A stretch of 64,000 bases of DNA from the NCBI GenBank assembly GCA_003049465.1, contig PYSS01000014.1:1-64000 (forward strand). The letters run 5' to 3'. The notes under the pieces were generated by a model. That model was not told the origin of the DNA. It worked only from the letters and a program-made list of their open reading frames with translations, and searched no databases. The position numbers were made by a program, and so were the translations under genes. Below, one piece after another: positions 23,609 to 36,433 of the stretch. This DNA is from Magnaporthiopsis rhizophila (lineage: Eukaryota; Ascomycota; Sordariomycetes; Magnaporthales; Magnaporthaceae). Within the stretch, counting starts at the first letter, position 1; the number at the start of each line of letters is the position of its first letter.

Positions 23609-24497
23609 GCCGCTTGAGGGACGAATGTGGAAAAAGGACTGCAAGAAAAAGTGGGCTGCAGTGTCTCGCTCCCACTACCTGAGTGAAGTTTAGGACGTCA
23701 ATAAGACCGTGCTATGAGGTCGCGCGGAATGAAAGCGATCTGGTAGAGATATGTAGAATACTTGTTTTATTTCTATTGCGCCGTATGACTACAGCCGGAT
23801 GCGGAGCGTTGGACCAGGTTCTCGACAAGAGTTGGAGCCGCGTCGTGGCGAGTTGCCGTCCGTTTTTTTTTCATTTTGTCTGTCCCCTCCAGCTTCTCGT
23901 ACAACCCCACCCCCACACCTTTTACCTGGGCGGTCCGTCCGTGGCTGCCACAAGGCACTTACATACGCACTGATCGCCCGCAATGTCATGGTGCCAATGA
24001 GGAAGGCTTCATCCGGCATCCATGGATGGACACGCAAAATGTCGTCCTCAAAGTGGCCCGGCTCTAACCTGCCCCGCCAGAGGAGATAATGGAAGTTGCT
24101 CTGGAAGCTTCCATGTCGAGAAACATGGGAACCCCAACCCTGAACCTCTCTGTCCGACCCCTTTTAGCTATCGGATCCGCAGGCCGTAGGTGACATGCTC
24201 TGTAGCATCTCGTTTCAGATATGAAATATGAGTCTCTTGATGCCCGCTATGTACATTTATCTCAAATCCATGCCGCTCGCTCGCTTTCTATTATCCTCCA
24301 TAGGATGCAAATCCTGCTGTCCTCCAAGCCAGTCCATGCCATAACATCCCAAAAACAGAGAGCATGATAAACAGTGAAAGCCAGCCCTTTTTAGAACGAA
24401 ACTCCTTTAGCGCCGTGATCGCCGAGTAAATGTCAAAAATTCATATCCCTCGTGTATATGCGCCCGGTCGTCAGTAGGCAGTCAGAAACCCAGTGTC
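23609..24497. other. Intergenic, CNS1 promoter with probable 5' UTR intron
   Basis: Reading the minus strand, a GTAGTGGG donor near 23682 and a pyrimidine-rich TTTTTCTTGCAG acceptor near 23640 would define a short leader intron just before the CNS1 ATG. The rest, up to the transporter stop at 24498, shows no gene. Confidence 0.4.
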
Positions 24498-26299
24498 TTA
24501 CTCCTCGTCCGAGACCTCCTCAATAGTCACCCGCGCGGCGTCGCCACCGCTCCCGTCCTTGGGGTTCTGCTCGGCCCCAACGCCGCCCTCGCCGCCGGCC
24601 TGCTCGGGAGCGGTAGGCCGCCTGACCGAGAAGCACTGCACGGCGCCGACGACGGCCACTGCCGCGCTGCCCCACCAGGCCAGCGCCGTGCAGTCCATCT
24701 GGCTGCCGACCGTGTATAGATACCCGGCCACGGGCGGCGCCACCATGCGGCAGGCGGCACCCGCGCTGGCGGCCAGGCCGTTGACCTTGCCCAGCACCGA
24801 CAGGCTCGGCGTGGCCTCCTTGATCAGGATCAGCAGCAGCGGGTAGGCCAGGATGGAGAAGAGGTTCCGGACCGTCAGGCACGCGTAGATGGCGGGGAAC
24901 AGCAGCGACTCGGGCACCAGAAGCAGCAACGGCACGATCATATACACGATCGGGTGCAGCACCATGACGGCCACAAAGAGCCGGTACACGCCCAGCCGCT
25001 CTGCCGCCACGGGGAAGACGACGGCCTGGATGAAGAGCGCGATGGCGCCGTTGACCGCCATGATCATGCCCACCGCCCGCAGCGACAGGCCCAGACCTCC
25101 GGGTGAGTACAGCATGCCCGCGAGCGGCGAGGTGCCGAGGGCTGACAGGACGCCCATGGGCTCGGCGCGCTCGTCCTCCAAGAATATGGGCAGGAGATGG
25201 TCGTACGTCATGGAGTGGTACGTGAAGATGGACAGCGAGAGGATGATGGCCATGATACGCTTGTCAAAGATGCTGTGCGAGGGGCTGCCCGACTGCTTGC
25301 CGTGGGCCCTCCCCTGCCTCGTGGTAGCGGCAGCCGCCATGCCGCTTCCGCCCATGGCCGAGGCGTCGCTGCCCCTCCTGGCCGACGCCTGGAAGGTGCC
25401 GTACGTCTCAGCTCGGAGGTCGACAGCCGGCCGCTTCAGCGCGTCCGACGTCTCCATCAGCGGCGTCTCGTCCGAGACGTACGTGCCGTCCGGCATCAGG
25501 ACGCGGGGCTGCATGTCGGGGTGCGTCTCCTCCAGCAAAAAGTAACCCAACACGATGCTGACCAGGAGCAGCAGGGCGCATATGAGGTTTGGCAGGAGGT
25601 AGGGGAAGTTGTCAAAGAGGGAGCCCTTTGGGAACAGCTGCGGGAACGACTCGTGGGGGTCGGCAAAGGTGCCGCCGATCGCGGGCCCGATGATGGTGCC
25701 GATGCTCCAGACGAAGGGCATGATGGAGTAGGCGCGAGCTGTACGCTGTCAGTTGCTTGATCTCGTCTGTTAATGGATATTTTTGGGCCACTTACGCTCA
25801 TGCTCCGGCTTGGTCACTAGCTCGCCGACCATGGTCTGGATGACACCAATGTTGCCATTCAGAAATCCGCCAACGGCGCGGCCGGCGAGTGCGACCCAGA
25901 TGTTGGAGGCAAAACCCACGACGACCATGCTGAACATGGTGCCGACGCAGCCCAGGAGCAGCACAGGTTTGCGGCCTATCCTGTCCGACAGGCCGCCCCA
26001 GTACATGCCCATGCAGGCCTCGGCGAGCGAGAAGCTCGAGATGAGCAGGCCGGCGTGGAACGAGGCATCCTGCTCGTTGCCGATCTTGAACCGCTTGACC
26101 AGAGCCCAGGCGTAGGGGAAGATGGAGGTCAGGGCGATGGGCTCGGCAAGACGGACGATGGCTGTTCTCGTCAGCATTCCAAGACCACGGCAGGCTGGCG
26201 CGAGGAAAACCGAGCCAAGGCGCACTCACCAAGCAGGAAGAGCTGAACAGTTGGGAAGTCATCAGGATTGCGGGGGTATCTCTGTCTGGTCAGACCCAT
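24498..26299 (-). CDS. MFS transporter, DHA1-type
   Basis: Three exons (26299-26230, 26161-25796, 25738-24498) join in phase to give 558 residues. The first exon encodes MGLTRQRYPRNPDDFPT, the cytosolic lead-in. The first six helices include the MFS signature A loop GGLSDRIGRKPVLLLG and the helix GGFLNGNIGVIQTMVGE. The second splice creates KPEHEPRAYS before MPFVWSIGTIIGPAIGG (helix 5/motif C-like). A long cytosolic loop of about 100 residues separates the halves, then six further helices end in an acidic tail. This pattern matches the fungal DHA1 group related to plant ZIFL-type and yeast YCR023C-type carriers. Substrate cannot be read from the sequence. It is likely a plasma- or vacuolar-membrane protein. 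Confidence 0.9.
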
Positions 26300-29200
26300 T
26301 TTCGAGTTTTCTGGTTTGCCCTCCTTACGATCGATGTGCTGGCGCTTCAGAGCTGGTCTGCAAGCGTGCAGCGTCGGCGTCGGCGTCGCTGTGTTTCTCG
26401 TGGCAAGTGGCAAGTGGAGGTGGTCTTCTCGGTGGGATTTTTATCTGGCTAGCCGCCGAGCTGTGACGACAGGGCAAGACTAAAAAATTTCCCAGCTCTG
26501 CCCGGAACCGAGAAGGAGGTGCGGTCTAACTTCAGAGGAGTGGCAGGAGCAGGGTTGACCCGTGGACGAGCTATTTATTTACGATATCGGTGGAGAAGAC
26601 AAGCACCGGGCCGGGGAAGACGCGCAGACTTTCCAGGACGGCTGTTGAAGCACAGGCAGGCGCACAACGGGCGGTGGTTGAAATTGGATGGCAGATATCC
26701 GGAAGCGGCCTTGGAGACGGGCAGGGGTGGGATTAGATGCAAGGTGGGTGTGTGGTGGGTGTGGGTGTGGTGTGCGTCGACGGATAGGAGGGTTGCAGCG
26801 AGGCAGGAGGCTGCATGTAGCCGATGGAAGCTCCTGCGGTTGAACGTGCGACTTTGTGTTCGTTTATCGGAAGGCAAACTCCCTCCGCGCACAGGAGAAC
26901 CTTGCCCCATGCCCGGCCTTTTGCCTACAGCCACATTAGCGTCTCTCGACCGAGATAAGCGCTGGGCAGAGTCGAGGAAGGGGCTTTTGGTGCGACAGCC
27001 AGCGTGCGTGTCTCGGCACACAACTCACGCAGCCCACCTTGACGACATCGTTCTAATAAGGCGACGGGGAGCACAATCGCTCGCTGTTCGCCCCCGTTTT
27101 CCGCTTTGTTTTGTTCACATGCAAAATCTGACCAACCCAACCGTGCGACTTGGCTGGTCTGGTGGACCGTTATTATCGTCCGTTCGAGGGTGGACGGCCA
27201 TTTGGCTTAGCTGGGATCGAGACTCCTGGTGGGCTCCCCACAGTAGGTTCCAAGCGTTTCTTTCCGTCCAGTGTTTTGCAGGTTTCCTTGTGGTGATCAG
27301 CATGACAACATCCATGCTTGAATCGTCTGTCCCAACAGCGCAGGCAGCTGTGGGTCTGCTCTTTGCAGGCGCCTCGCGTTGACCAGGCGTGCCTGGCATA
27401 TCAGTCACTCACCCGTTAGTTTGTCAGTGAATAGTCCGGGAGCGGGAGCACGGTCGACGTGGCCAGCGAGCAGATAGCCCTCTCGGGCCTCCAGGTGCAA
27501 AAGTTATCGTCCGCCGAGACAGGGCCGCGCCACTGATGGGTGTGCTGCGAGTGAAAATTCTGGAGCGTTCGAATGCGGAGGGTGTGGGTTGAACAAGCGC
27601 TCCATCCAGCAGTCGCGCTGTAATAGACCCACACTAGCTCGGCCGGGATGGCACAGACCTTAGGTTGGCAACTGCCTCATTCGATATACCCTGCGCGAGG
27701 AACCAGGCCCTAGGCTCTCTGCCCGACCTCGGAAATACCACTGACAAGAAAAAATCGCCTCTGACTTCCACTGCACCGGAACACAGCACTCGCCCGCAGG
27801 CAGCACAACAGGCGCTGATCACCGAGAACAGCCTGTAGGGGCTTTCAATCGACCCCGCCAGCCATTCTTCCTAGCGTCCGGCTGCTCTTCGCATGGCTGG
27901 CGGATGGGGAAACCGCATGACGGTAAAACGGAACCGAAGCGGTGAGCGGCGTGCACGCGAAATCGGAGATGTGACGCAGGCGGGTTGAAACATGGAGGCC
28001 AGCCTACCATCAGTTTCTGTCTGTCGGATTTCGCCGTCTGCTCGTCGTGTTGTCGTCTCCTTCCTACTGTGGCAGCATGGCAACTGCAACTCGCAAACTG
28101 CGCCTGCGGCCAACAGACCCACTCCACTCATCGTCGGCATTCAGTTCGTTTCTGATAGCAGTCCTTGGTGGGTGGGTTCACTGGGTTGCTCCCCTCCGTC
28201 ACACCGGATTGCCCAAACGAGGTTTTTCTTTCATGCTCGCCTGCCGCAAATTACTCGTTCGCTGCTGCACTGTGCACCCACCGTTGGCCTCGCCGGTGTC
28301 GGGCAGCCAGAGATTCCTGCGTCTCACCGGGTTCGAATCCTGTGCTTTTTCCATTAGCTAACGACCCCGCTTTGTGGCTTTTGTGCTGGCGCTGGGGAGG
28401 GCGCGAGAGAGGGAGAGAAAAAAAAAAAAGTGAGACAAGGCCAGCCACCCGCCGGAGAGCGACAACAGAACAACAAGCCCAGGGATTGGCGCGGCAGCAA
28501 CCCAACTGCCAGGCTCGGACGAAACGCCGGCACATCGGGAAATACTGCACGGCAATCAGTCAGTACAGTCGGCGAGATAAGCATGGCAGCACAGCAGCCA
28601 TCGCGATCCCCAACCCGGTGGCCAGACGGTTGCTATCTCGCAGCCGCCTTATCTGGCCACCTCGGAGGAGCAGGCTTGCAGCCTTGGGTGGTTGTATGCA
28701 CCTCTCTAGCGCATCCATGGCTCCATGCACCACTGTGGCATGGTCCCGCCGCCCTCGACCAAACAAAAGGCTGCTCTTGCCGTTCCCTGCTGCATGCAGC
28801 GGCTCCCACTTCCTGCCATGGTCCGCCAATCCTGGCCGTCCCCCGCCCACCACCGCGCCGATTTGCCTACCGCCAATACAGCCACCAGAATTCCGGCCCG
28901 AGCACCCATCCGCTGCACAACGCTAGCACCTTCTGGGGGTGTGGCCACTGCACCCCGTCGTGCTCAGGGTGGATATATCCATGGTTGCGATTTGTCCCCC
29001 GGGGCGACCTGCTAATCAACCTGTCAACCGTCTGGTCTGACCTGCGTATGACGGACGCCTGGGCTCCCGTCCACGATGGCGACATCAATTTATGGCCATA
29101 ACGACATTCACCGGTGGCCACTGATCGGCAGCGTGCAGCTTTGTTATCAGCCAAATTCACGGAACGACACACAGTTGTGTTGTCGGCCGGAGCCGCCGGT

Positions 29201-30230
29201 TCAAAAATGGGATCGATCTTCATTATGATGGCTACTGTACGAGTGTACATCGAGCTAGTCCCGATGAGACGCTGCTGTTATCGCCATTACATGACATCTG
29301 CTTCTAGCCGGTGGCGACAAATGCTGTCAAACATGAGACCAGGGCTCGGCTCCTGTCCCGCAGCCGCTTCCACTCCCTCCCTGTCCCGTCCTCCCGGATA
29401 CCTAACCTACGGGCTAGCCCTTGCCGACACTACCTCTGGGGCAACCAGTGTGGCATGCGACCTTTGCTTTTTTCTGCACAGAACCCGCGAGCAATAAACT
29501 TTTCAAGGGTTCTGAGTGGCGAGATGCTCGCTTCGGCCCACGACGCCGTGGGGGCCGTCTAAGGGGTTCGTGGGGCCTAACCCAGCAAGACATCATGGGA
29601 TGCGTTTTGGCGTGGGGGTTCACCCGCTTTCAGGGCTGAGTGAACTGCCCGCACAGCATGTTGACTCGGGGCCAAGAGAGGCGACATCTACTCCCGCTTG
29701 AGCGAGATGGTCCCCCACGCTAGTATCGTGCTGTGGCCGTCAGCTAGCTCATAAAGGGGCAGGTAAAACCTCCGGGTCAGGGCTGGCTGCGGGAGGGGCC
29801 ATATCTGCAGTCCAAGTCCCGAGGGCATTCCAAACCGGCGCTTACCGTGGGGTGTCATCCGGGGTCTGGGTTAAAGCTTATATGGTCCCTGGCCGTCTGC
29901 CGCTCGCTTGGGGATTTGCTGTGGGTTGGTGCGAAACGTGATGATGCTTACATTCTACGATGGAGCGTGGCGTGGGTACTGGGTTGGTGCCAAGGGACCC
30001 AGTCCAGGACTAGGTAGGGTTGGTGCCGGCATTGGTATCGCTTGGTCGTTGCCGGCAGAGGCTGAGCAGAAGACGTCTATCTCGTACTTTGTTACTGTTC
30101 AGGGCACCGTTACCATGCTGACCGATACAACCATCTACCCACCGCCTAGTCTACGCTTCTTCATGCTACAAAATTCCCCTGGACGTCAGAAGGACCGAAA
30201 AGGAAGGGCAAAACACGCTTACTCCAAGGC
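26300..30230. other. Gene-free stretch of 3.9 kb
   Basis: I find no supportable protein gene here. Open frames of 60-290 codons on both strands have no domain, no consistent splice partner and poor composition. A short A11-12 run lies near 28419-28430. A B-box-like GGTTCGAATCC followed by five T lies near 28330-28352 but lacks tRNA structure. The ends should carry the promoter of the MFS gene (left) and the 3' flank of the phosphatase gene (right). Confidence 0.55.
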
Positions 30231-31237
30231 TCAGTGCTCATACTCCATGACGCCATCACCAATAACGGCCCAGAACTCCTCGACCAATTCTTTCTGTCCC
30301 GACGGGGCGCCGCGGACGGCAAGGTACTTTCGCGAGTCGACGGCCGGATCCCATACGCCCGGGTTGCCGCTCGCCATGATGCCTCCAGCCTCGGCCAGGA
30401 TGCACCAGCCCGCGGCTACGTCCCAGGCGTAGCAGCCGCCCTCCCAGTACGCGTCCAGCTGGCCCGCGGCGACGGCGCAAAGGTTCAGGGCCGCGCTGCC
30501 CATGGACCGCAGCGAGTGGCACATACGGCCGCCCTCGGTCTGCTCGCCCGCGGCCAGGCGCCGGAACACGGACGCCTTGAGCTCAAAGTTGGGCCCGTCC
30601 CGGTCAGCGCCCCACTCGACGGCGACCAGGGCCGAGCCGAGGCCGGTCAGGGGCGCGGCTTGGGACGAGTCGCCGTCCGGGCAGCGCAGCGGGAGGCGCT
30701 CGCGCGGCACGGACCCGGGGGCCAGGCTGGCGTCAACAACGAGCGAGGCGCAGCGCTGCATGTAGGCGCCGCCACCCTTGATGCCCGTGAAGAGCACGTC
30801 AGCGAAGGGGCTGTAGACAACCCCAGCGACCGGCTGCTTATCGACGACGAAGCCGAGGCTGACGCAGACGGCTGGGAAGCCGTGGATGAAGTTTGTGGTG
30901 CCGTCGATGGGGTCGACGACAAAGGTGGGACGGTCCGTGATGGACGTCGTGCCGCGCTGGTACGACTCCTCGCCGACAAAGTCAAAGGTCGGGTAGGCCG
31001 CCTGCAGCCGCGTCATGACGAGCTTCTCTACCGCCTTGTCGGTCTCGGTCACCATGTCCACGGCTGGGTGCGTGGTAAGCCACGTGGGTCGGAGAAGTTG
31101 GTTCAGGCGCCTGGCTCACAATTCATCTTGGTGTCGGCCGTCTTGCTCTCCGGCTTGGCCTCCCGCACCATGCGCCCGGCCTCGAAGGCGATGGCGACCA
31201 GGGTGTCGTGGATCTGCTGCAGGTTCAGGCTCGACAT
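30231..31237 (-). CDS. Inositol monophosphatase-family protein
   Basis: Two exons (31237-31120, 31063-30231) join in phase across a 56-bp intron to give 316 residues. The start MSSLNLQQIHDTLVAIA and the splice-created KMNSVDMVTETDKAVEKL are typical of the family N-terminus. Metal and substrate motifs are all present: GEES, DPIDGTTNFIHG (near residue 90) and WDVAAGW (near 253). Members hydrolyse inositol monophosphates with Mg2+. A fungal branch sits in quinate-utilisation clusters (qutG/qa-x) and may act on other phosphates. No quinate-pathway enzymes are adjacent here, although a quinate/sugar-type permease lies 8 kb downstream. Full length and apparently functional. Confidence 0.93.
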
Positions 31238-31676
31238 GGTGAATGGTCAGGGGCGCCTTTTGCTAATGTTCTGGGATGTTGCACAGGGGCGGCTGTTGAA
31301 TGCAGGCTCTGGTAACCGACGAGCTGGGTCAGACCAGCGGCGTATCCCTGTTGTTCCGGTCTGTCGCAATGACGCCCCGCGCGGGGTCATCACGTCAGGC
31401 GTGGGGCAGCTTCGAATTCGCCGACCACAACATCCAGCCCCTTGTTGGCGCTGAGGATACAGGGGACAAGCTTTTGGTGCCATCATATGTTGAGCGTCTG
31501 CACTTGGCCAAGAATGGAAGTACAGCCAGGTTCACAGCGGATGAAAGCTCGACAGAACGGAAAGCTAATCTAACACCGACCCCGGCATATGAGTGTTACT
31601 TCTCTGACCCCAGCACGTCGACTCGAGAGTGAACCCCGGGTCCCAAAGGGGTTCCTCACTGCTTCAGGTCAGATGG
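31238..31676. other. Intergenic, phosphatase promoter
   Basis: This 0.44-kb stretch lies between the phosphatase start and the 3' end of the broken ankyrin gene. Nothing recognisable besides the presumed promoter. Confidence 0.5.
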
Positions 31677-34600
31677 TCACCCTGACTCCGTTATCAGTCC
31701 CTGCCCGTTAGGCTGAGTGGATGAAAGAAACCAAATATACCCAGCGCAGCCTCTATGGCCATTTTTGTTGGCACGGTCGATGGCACGCGCCACTCCGTCC
31801 TCGGAGAAGCCGGGCCCTCGTCGCGCAGCCCACAAAACGTCCAGCATACTAAATCGCCCAGGCTCTGCCGCCGCCTCCAGGGCAGTCCATCCGCCCCTGG
31901 ATGGTGGTGCGTGGATACAAGCCCCAAAGCGATAGGAGCTGTTCCACGATGCGTATGTATCCGCCCATAAGGCCAGCTGCAGCGCGGTCCCGCCGCCTTG
32001 CCGGGCAGGCGCGCCATTCACATCTGCGCCCCTGTCGAGCAGGAGCTGGACAATCTCATAGCTGCCCTTCTCGCAGGCGGCCTGCAGAGGCGTTCTCTTC
32101 ACGCCCAGCAGTGCCGGGAGATTCACGACTGCGCCCCTTTCCAAAAGCAGACGTGCAACGTCCATCCTGTCGTGGTTGATAGCAAGCAGGAGTGCCGTTT
32201 CTCTGGGCCAAACCCCGGGCCCGAGAGAACCCACGAATAAATCACCGACCCCGTTGGGGGTTGCTGCTATGCTGTTAATGTCGGCACCTGCATCGACTAA
32301 GGCTAGGATTTTGTCGAAGCCCTTGCCCTCCTGGATTGCGAACCCGAGGGGTGTCGCTTTGCGGTCCCGGCTGAAATCGTTGACGTTCATTCCGGCCGCG
32401 ATCAGAGCACGCAGGGCGTTGAGGTCTTCCTTCCCCAGCGAACCGATCAACAGTTCTGGCCCTAATTTCCGCAAGGCTCCGGGGCCTTTTGCTGGAACGC
32501 TTTGAGAAGCATGCTCAGATAAGGCCCGCTCGTCTCGACTGCCAGGAGAAGTGCGCCTACGTCGGCCTCGGGTAGATTTGCCGGCAAGAGAAGCTCGACC
32601 GTCTCCTCGTCTTCCAGTTAGATCGCATCGGCCAGGGGGGAAGAGTCGGGGCACCAGCTGGTTGTGGTAGGAACAGCTCCATTCGTCAAAAGGAGAGTGA
32701 CCATTTCCTTGTTCCTCAACTTCACAGCCGTGCAGAGGGCTAATCCGGCGTTGACATCAGCGCGCATCCGGATCAGATCTTCAACTAGATTGTAATCGCC
32801 CGCATTGACGGCCAGTTCCAGAAGCTTCCCACCGCTGAAGTTAACGTCCATTTCGAGAAGTTGGTAAATAATCGGTCGGTTGCGCTGTGTTATGGCCGCC
32901 GCCGTGGCAGACGGCGTGGCGCTTGTCGACTCTTTGGCCCCTGCGTCTAGCAGTATCCCAATGGCCCGGATTCGACTGTGGGTGATTGCTGCTATCAGCG
33001 GCAGGGTCAGGTACGTGTCGGGGAACACGGGTTGCGCTTCGCTGTTGCGGTTGGTAATCAGCTCGACGGGACCGTGGAAATCTGGGATAGTGCTTATGAT
33101 CCTTCCGAGGTATAGCATGTCGCCTGCTACCGCTGCAGCTACCGCGACAGCTTCAAAGTGATCCGTGCTCTCTTGGACAAGACGCCATGCGCCGCGTTGC
33201 TCCAATATCCTCACCAGTGGGTAATTTTGAGAGCGGGTTGCCTCAGCCGGCGGTGTAGTCCGATTCTCCTCTAGGGCTTTCCAGTCATGGGGATCAGAAT
33301 CGCTGAGCCTGTCCAGAGGCTCAACCAGGTCGCCCAAAAACCTAAGCCGCTCCGGAGACTCGGCAAGGTCAATTTCTTGCTCCAGCAGGAGGTTGATGAT
33401 GTCGGAGTGCCCACCCCGAACCGCCCCGGGCAGCGCCCACGCGGTTGCTGGGAGCTTTTGGCACAAAAACAACTTGCAAAGCTCTAGATTTCCAGACATG
33501 GCAGCCGAAATGAAGAGCAACCTGAAGTTACGGATAAATTCCCAGCCGGGGAAATTCTCGTACGGCCCAAGGAGCAGGCGGAAGGCCGCGACGGACTTTT
33601 CGCGCTCGCGATGCCGCGCCACTCGACACCACCATACCGGGGACAACCTGGAAAAGTCGTCGGGTATATTGTCATGAGAGTGAGGCGAGAGTTGGCCCAA
33701 CAGCATGACGAGAATGTCGAGTCCAGGAAACCAACGAGCGTGGCGGACGTCTCTGCTGGCTACTTGGGCGCCGTGCTCGAGGAGGACCGATACAATCCGT
33801 TGCTGTGCTGACTCGACCTCCAGTTGCTCGATCAGAGGCTTGCCGTGGAGGCGCCGGAAATGCACCGCGTACTCGAGAGGGCCGACAGGGCCAGGCTCGT
33901 CGTCGTCATATGACCTGTTGACTTTGGCATCTGACTTGTTGACTTTGGCATATGACTTGTTAACGTCGGCACCGAGATGGACCAGAGCAGAAACCATATC
34001 GAAATCGCAGTTGTTGGCAGCAAGCTCCAACGGGGTAAGCGATGTCCCCTCGCTTTGGCATATGATGTCGTCTAGACGGATGGCATAGGGCTGGCCCGAC
34101 CCGGCCGCGACAATGAACTTGGCCGCTTCAGCATCGCCCGCACTAATGGCGGCGCGAAAAAGGTTATCGGCGATGGTCTTGGCTAGGGCTTGGGAGCCCG
34201 CCCGTAACTGTTAAACAGCTCCGAGCTCATGCAGGGATCGCTCCTCAAAAGCACCAGGACGCCGTTGACTGGCATTCCTTGAAGTCCGGCAAAATTGTCC
34301 ACGATAGAGCGCAGAAACACCTTTCTGATGGCCGGCTCGAGCTCTGCGGACTCCAGGCTGCTTTTTGTTTTTGTGATCTGCTCGGCTTCTTTTTCAGGGA
34401 GGATGGCCAGCAGTCGGCCGAGCAGCAGCTCGACCTCTGGCTGCAGCCCGCCGGACGATGCGGACCGGATGGATATCTGACTGGAGTGCATGCTCCCATC
34501 GGGCTTGGTGGTGGATTGTGGAAAGAACTTTTGGAGAAAGCTGGAAGCGGCGTGGACGAATGCGCTCGAGCATGGTGAGGCTAATTCTGGCCCCTGGATG

Positions 34601-35584
34601 CCGACGATGGATGGTGTGCGATTTGAGAGGGCCTGGACGCCAGGCCTCAACGGGCCCGGGTAGTGCTGATCCCAAAACTAACGAGAGTTGCAGTGGGTTA
34701 GGCGAAGAAGCTCGGGACAGCGGTGAAGGCTGTCGGTTGAAGGATTCGATGCCGAAAAAGTGATCGTTGCAATCGGTTGGGCCGAGAATGCTGGAGGGCG
34801 AGGGCGTCGTTGATTCCTGCGTCGCCTTGCTGCCGAGCTGGCGCCATCCGGATCCATGGGTCCCCAGGGGCTCGACGTATGGCAAAGACAGTCCTGAAGA
34901 AGAATGGCCCTGTGGTGCAATGGCGTCGCGCTCCAGCGCTAGAACTTCCCAGGCACTCCCTGGCTCCATCCCAGTCCCCAGCATTATCAGGTCGTCTTGT
35001 ATGGTTTGGGAACCAAGAACCGCAGCCGGCGGCAAGGACGGACTGCGAACCAGCGTGATCTCGGTGCCTCGATAAGGAATCCACTGGTTGCTGTCGCCAA
35101 GTATCATGATGGAGATTTGCCGGGCATCCAGCTCGTTTGTGGCTTGAGCGTATTGTTAGCCTCGGCCGGGTCGGAAACGAGGGACGAAAAGAGGGACGGA
35201 ATGGGGTCGTACATTGTGGCTCAACCCCCGACGACGATTTGTGTCTAAGCGTCCGCTTGGCTCGATCAATGGCTGATTCCTTGATCTGCTGACCGGCGAG
35301 GAGCAGTCGATACCGGATGCCGCTGGCTTCGAACCTTTCAAGCTGGGGCATGACAATCTTCCACTCGGAAAGCCTCAATTTCTTGGCCACGTTCCACATC
35401 TTCAGCCTGGCTTCGAGCTGCGAGATGGTGACCGTGAGGCCAGTCTCTTGCCGCAGGATATCCGAGACGGTCAGGCGGCTCCCTTTTTTTTTTTACATTT
35501 GAGAGGGACGTGCTGGCGGAAGAGGTCATTGATTCTGGGCTCGAGGTCGAGCCATTGCTGTTCGGAAATTTTTGGAGGCGTCAT
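31677..35584 (-). pseudogene. Broken Clr5-domain / ankyrin-repeat gene
   Basis: The minus strand carries one decayed or mis-assembled gene. It starts MTPPKISEQQWLDLEPRI, a Clr5 N-terminus. Frame is lost at an A11 run (35494-35484) but resumes as LTVSDILRQETGLTVTIS and MWNVAKKLRLSEWK, the rest of Clr5. A normal 70-bp intron (35212-35143) follows. A frame change near 34680-34650 could be an intron (CTAAC branch, TTAG acceptor) or an indel. A one-base shift near 34208 separates SSELFNS from LRAGSQALAKTIADN. Ankyrin repeats then run to 31677, with a TAA at 32620-32618 and another shift near 32480. Repeat motifs include TPLELAANNCDFDM, KRTPLQAACEKGSYEIV and LLLDRGADVNG. Clr5-ankyrin proteins are numerous in Pezizomycotina and mostly uncharacterised. 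The flanking reading frames remain long and well conserved, so decay is recent or some indels are sequence errors. Confidence 0.75.
35484..35494 (-). repeat. A11 homopolymer at frameshift in Clr5 exon
   Basis: Eleven T on the plus strand (A on the coding strand) sit exactly where the Clr5 frame is lost. Frame would be continuous with a run length divisible by three. Confidence 0.85.
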
Positions 35585-36433
35585 GGCTGTAAGCCCAACT
35601 GTTATGTAACGCGGAGAACAGGCGGGCAGGCATACGCGCGCAGATGTAGTTCAACTTCCACGATCACTGGCATGGAAGAAAAAGGAAAAGAGACAAAAAA
35701 AAAAAAATAAAAATAAAAAGCCAAAAGCTGACGGGGAGGTTGGCCTCTCCGTCAGGCAACGGCCCAACGCCCGCCCGGTTTTGGCGGTGCAGGGCGCCTG
35801 GAGCCTTGCTGCGAAGACGCCTCCCAGGTTTTGCCCGTCACGTGCAAGGCCACCAGGTTTTGTCGGTCCTACTGGACAACTGCGGCCTGACGGCTGAGGA
35901 CAGCCAAGCACCTGCCCTGGGAATTCACAGCCGTGCGTGAGGGATGGATGATGTGTCGAGGACTAGCAGCCGCAGGATACCGGATTTGTCGCCAGGTTTG
36001 GCTAGTTTGCACTGCCCTTTGCAAGGTCAAAGCAGTGGCCGATCGGATGAACAAGCGATCGCAACTTGGGAGACTCCTCACCGCCAAATGTTGCCGGTGA
36101 CATGCAGCGACCTGCCAATCAGACCAATCAGCGCCCATGGCTCCGCAGGATAACGAGCCTCAGGACTCACTTTTCGAAAGGCGCCCTTCATCTTACCCCT
36201 TGTTGGCGTGCAAGGGAAGGGGAGGAGGATATATAAATCGCACGTCCTTGCCTCCGTTGTGACCGATCAGTAGACTCGCATTAGAACCAGGCCCAAGAGA
36301 AAATTCCAAGAGTGCAGCCAGAGAAACACAGAAACCAAAAAATCCTCCGCTCCGGCGTCATCTCTCCATAACACCCCAAGTCCCTCGCTCCGACACACCT
36401 ATACCAACTCCCCGGCCCTGCCTCCGTCAAGCA
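35585..36433. other. Intergenic, promoters of the Clr5-ankyrin locus and small Cys-containing ORF
   Basis: An A-rich AAAAAAATAAAAATAAAAA tract lies near 35695-35719. From 36240 to 36433 the plus strand resembles a 5' leader after a TATA box. No other ORF is supportable. Confidence 0.5.
36230..36237 (+). promoter_or_regulatory. TATA box (TATATAAA)
   Basis: A consensus TATATAAA lies about 200 bp before the ATG at 36434, with a C-rich leader between. It supports transcription of the small ORF downstream. Confidence 0.5.

Noticed and set aside
28326..28356. tRNA-like B box (GGTTCGAATCC) followed by five T
   Set aside because: The T-arm pairs only partly, the flanking acceptor stem does not form and there is no A box or anticodon arm at the right distance upstream.
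35410..35496. An intron starting GTAAAA at the A11 run as the explanation for the Clr5 frameshift
   Set aside because: The only acceptor that restores frame would remove conserved Clr5 sequence, and the nearer AG sites give a stop or the wrong frame, so a run-length change is simpler. It is not fully excluded.
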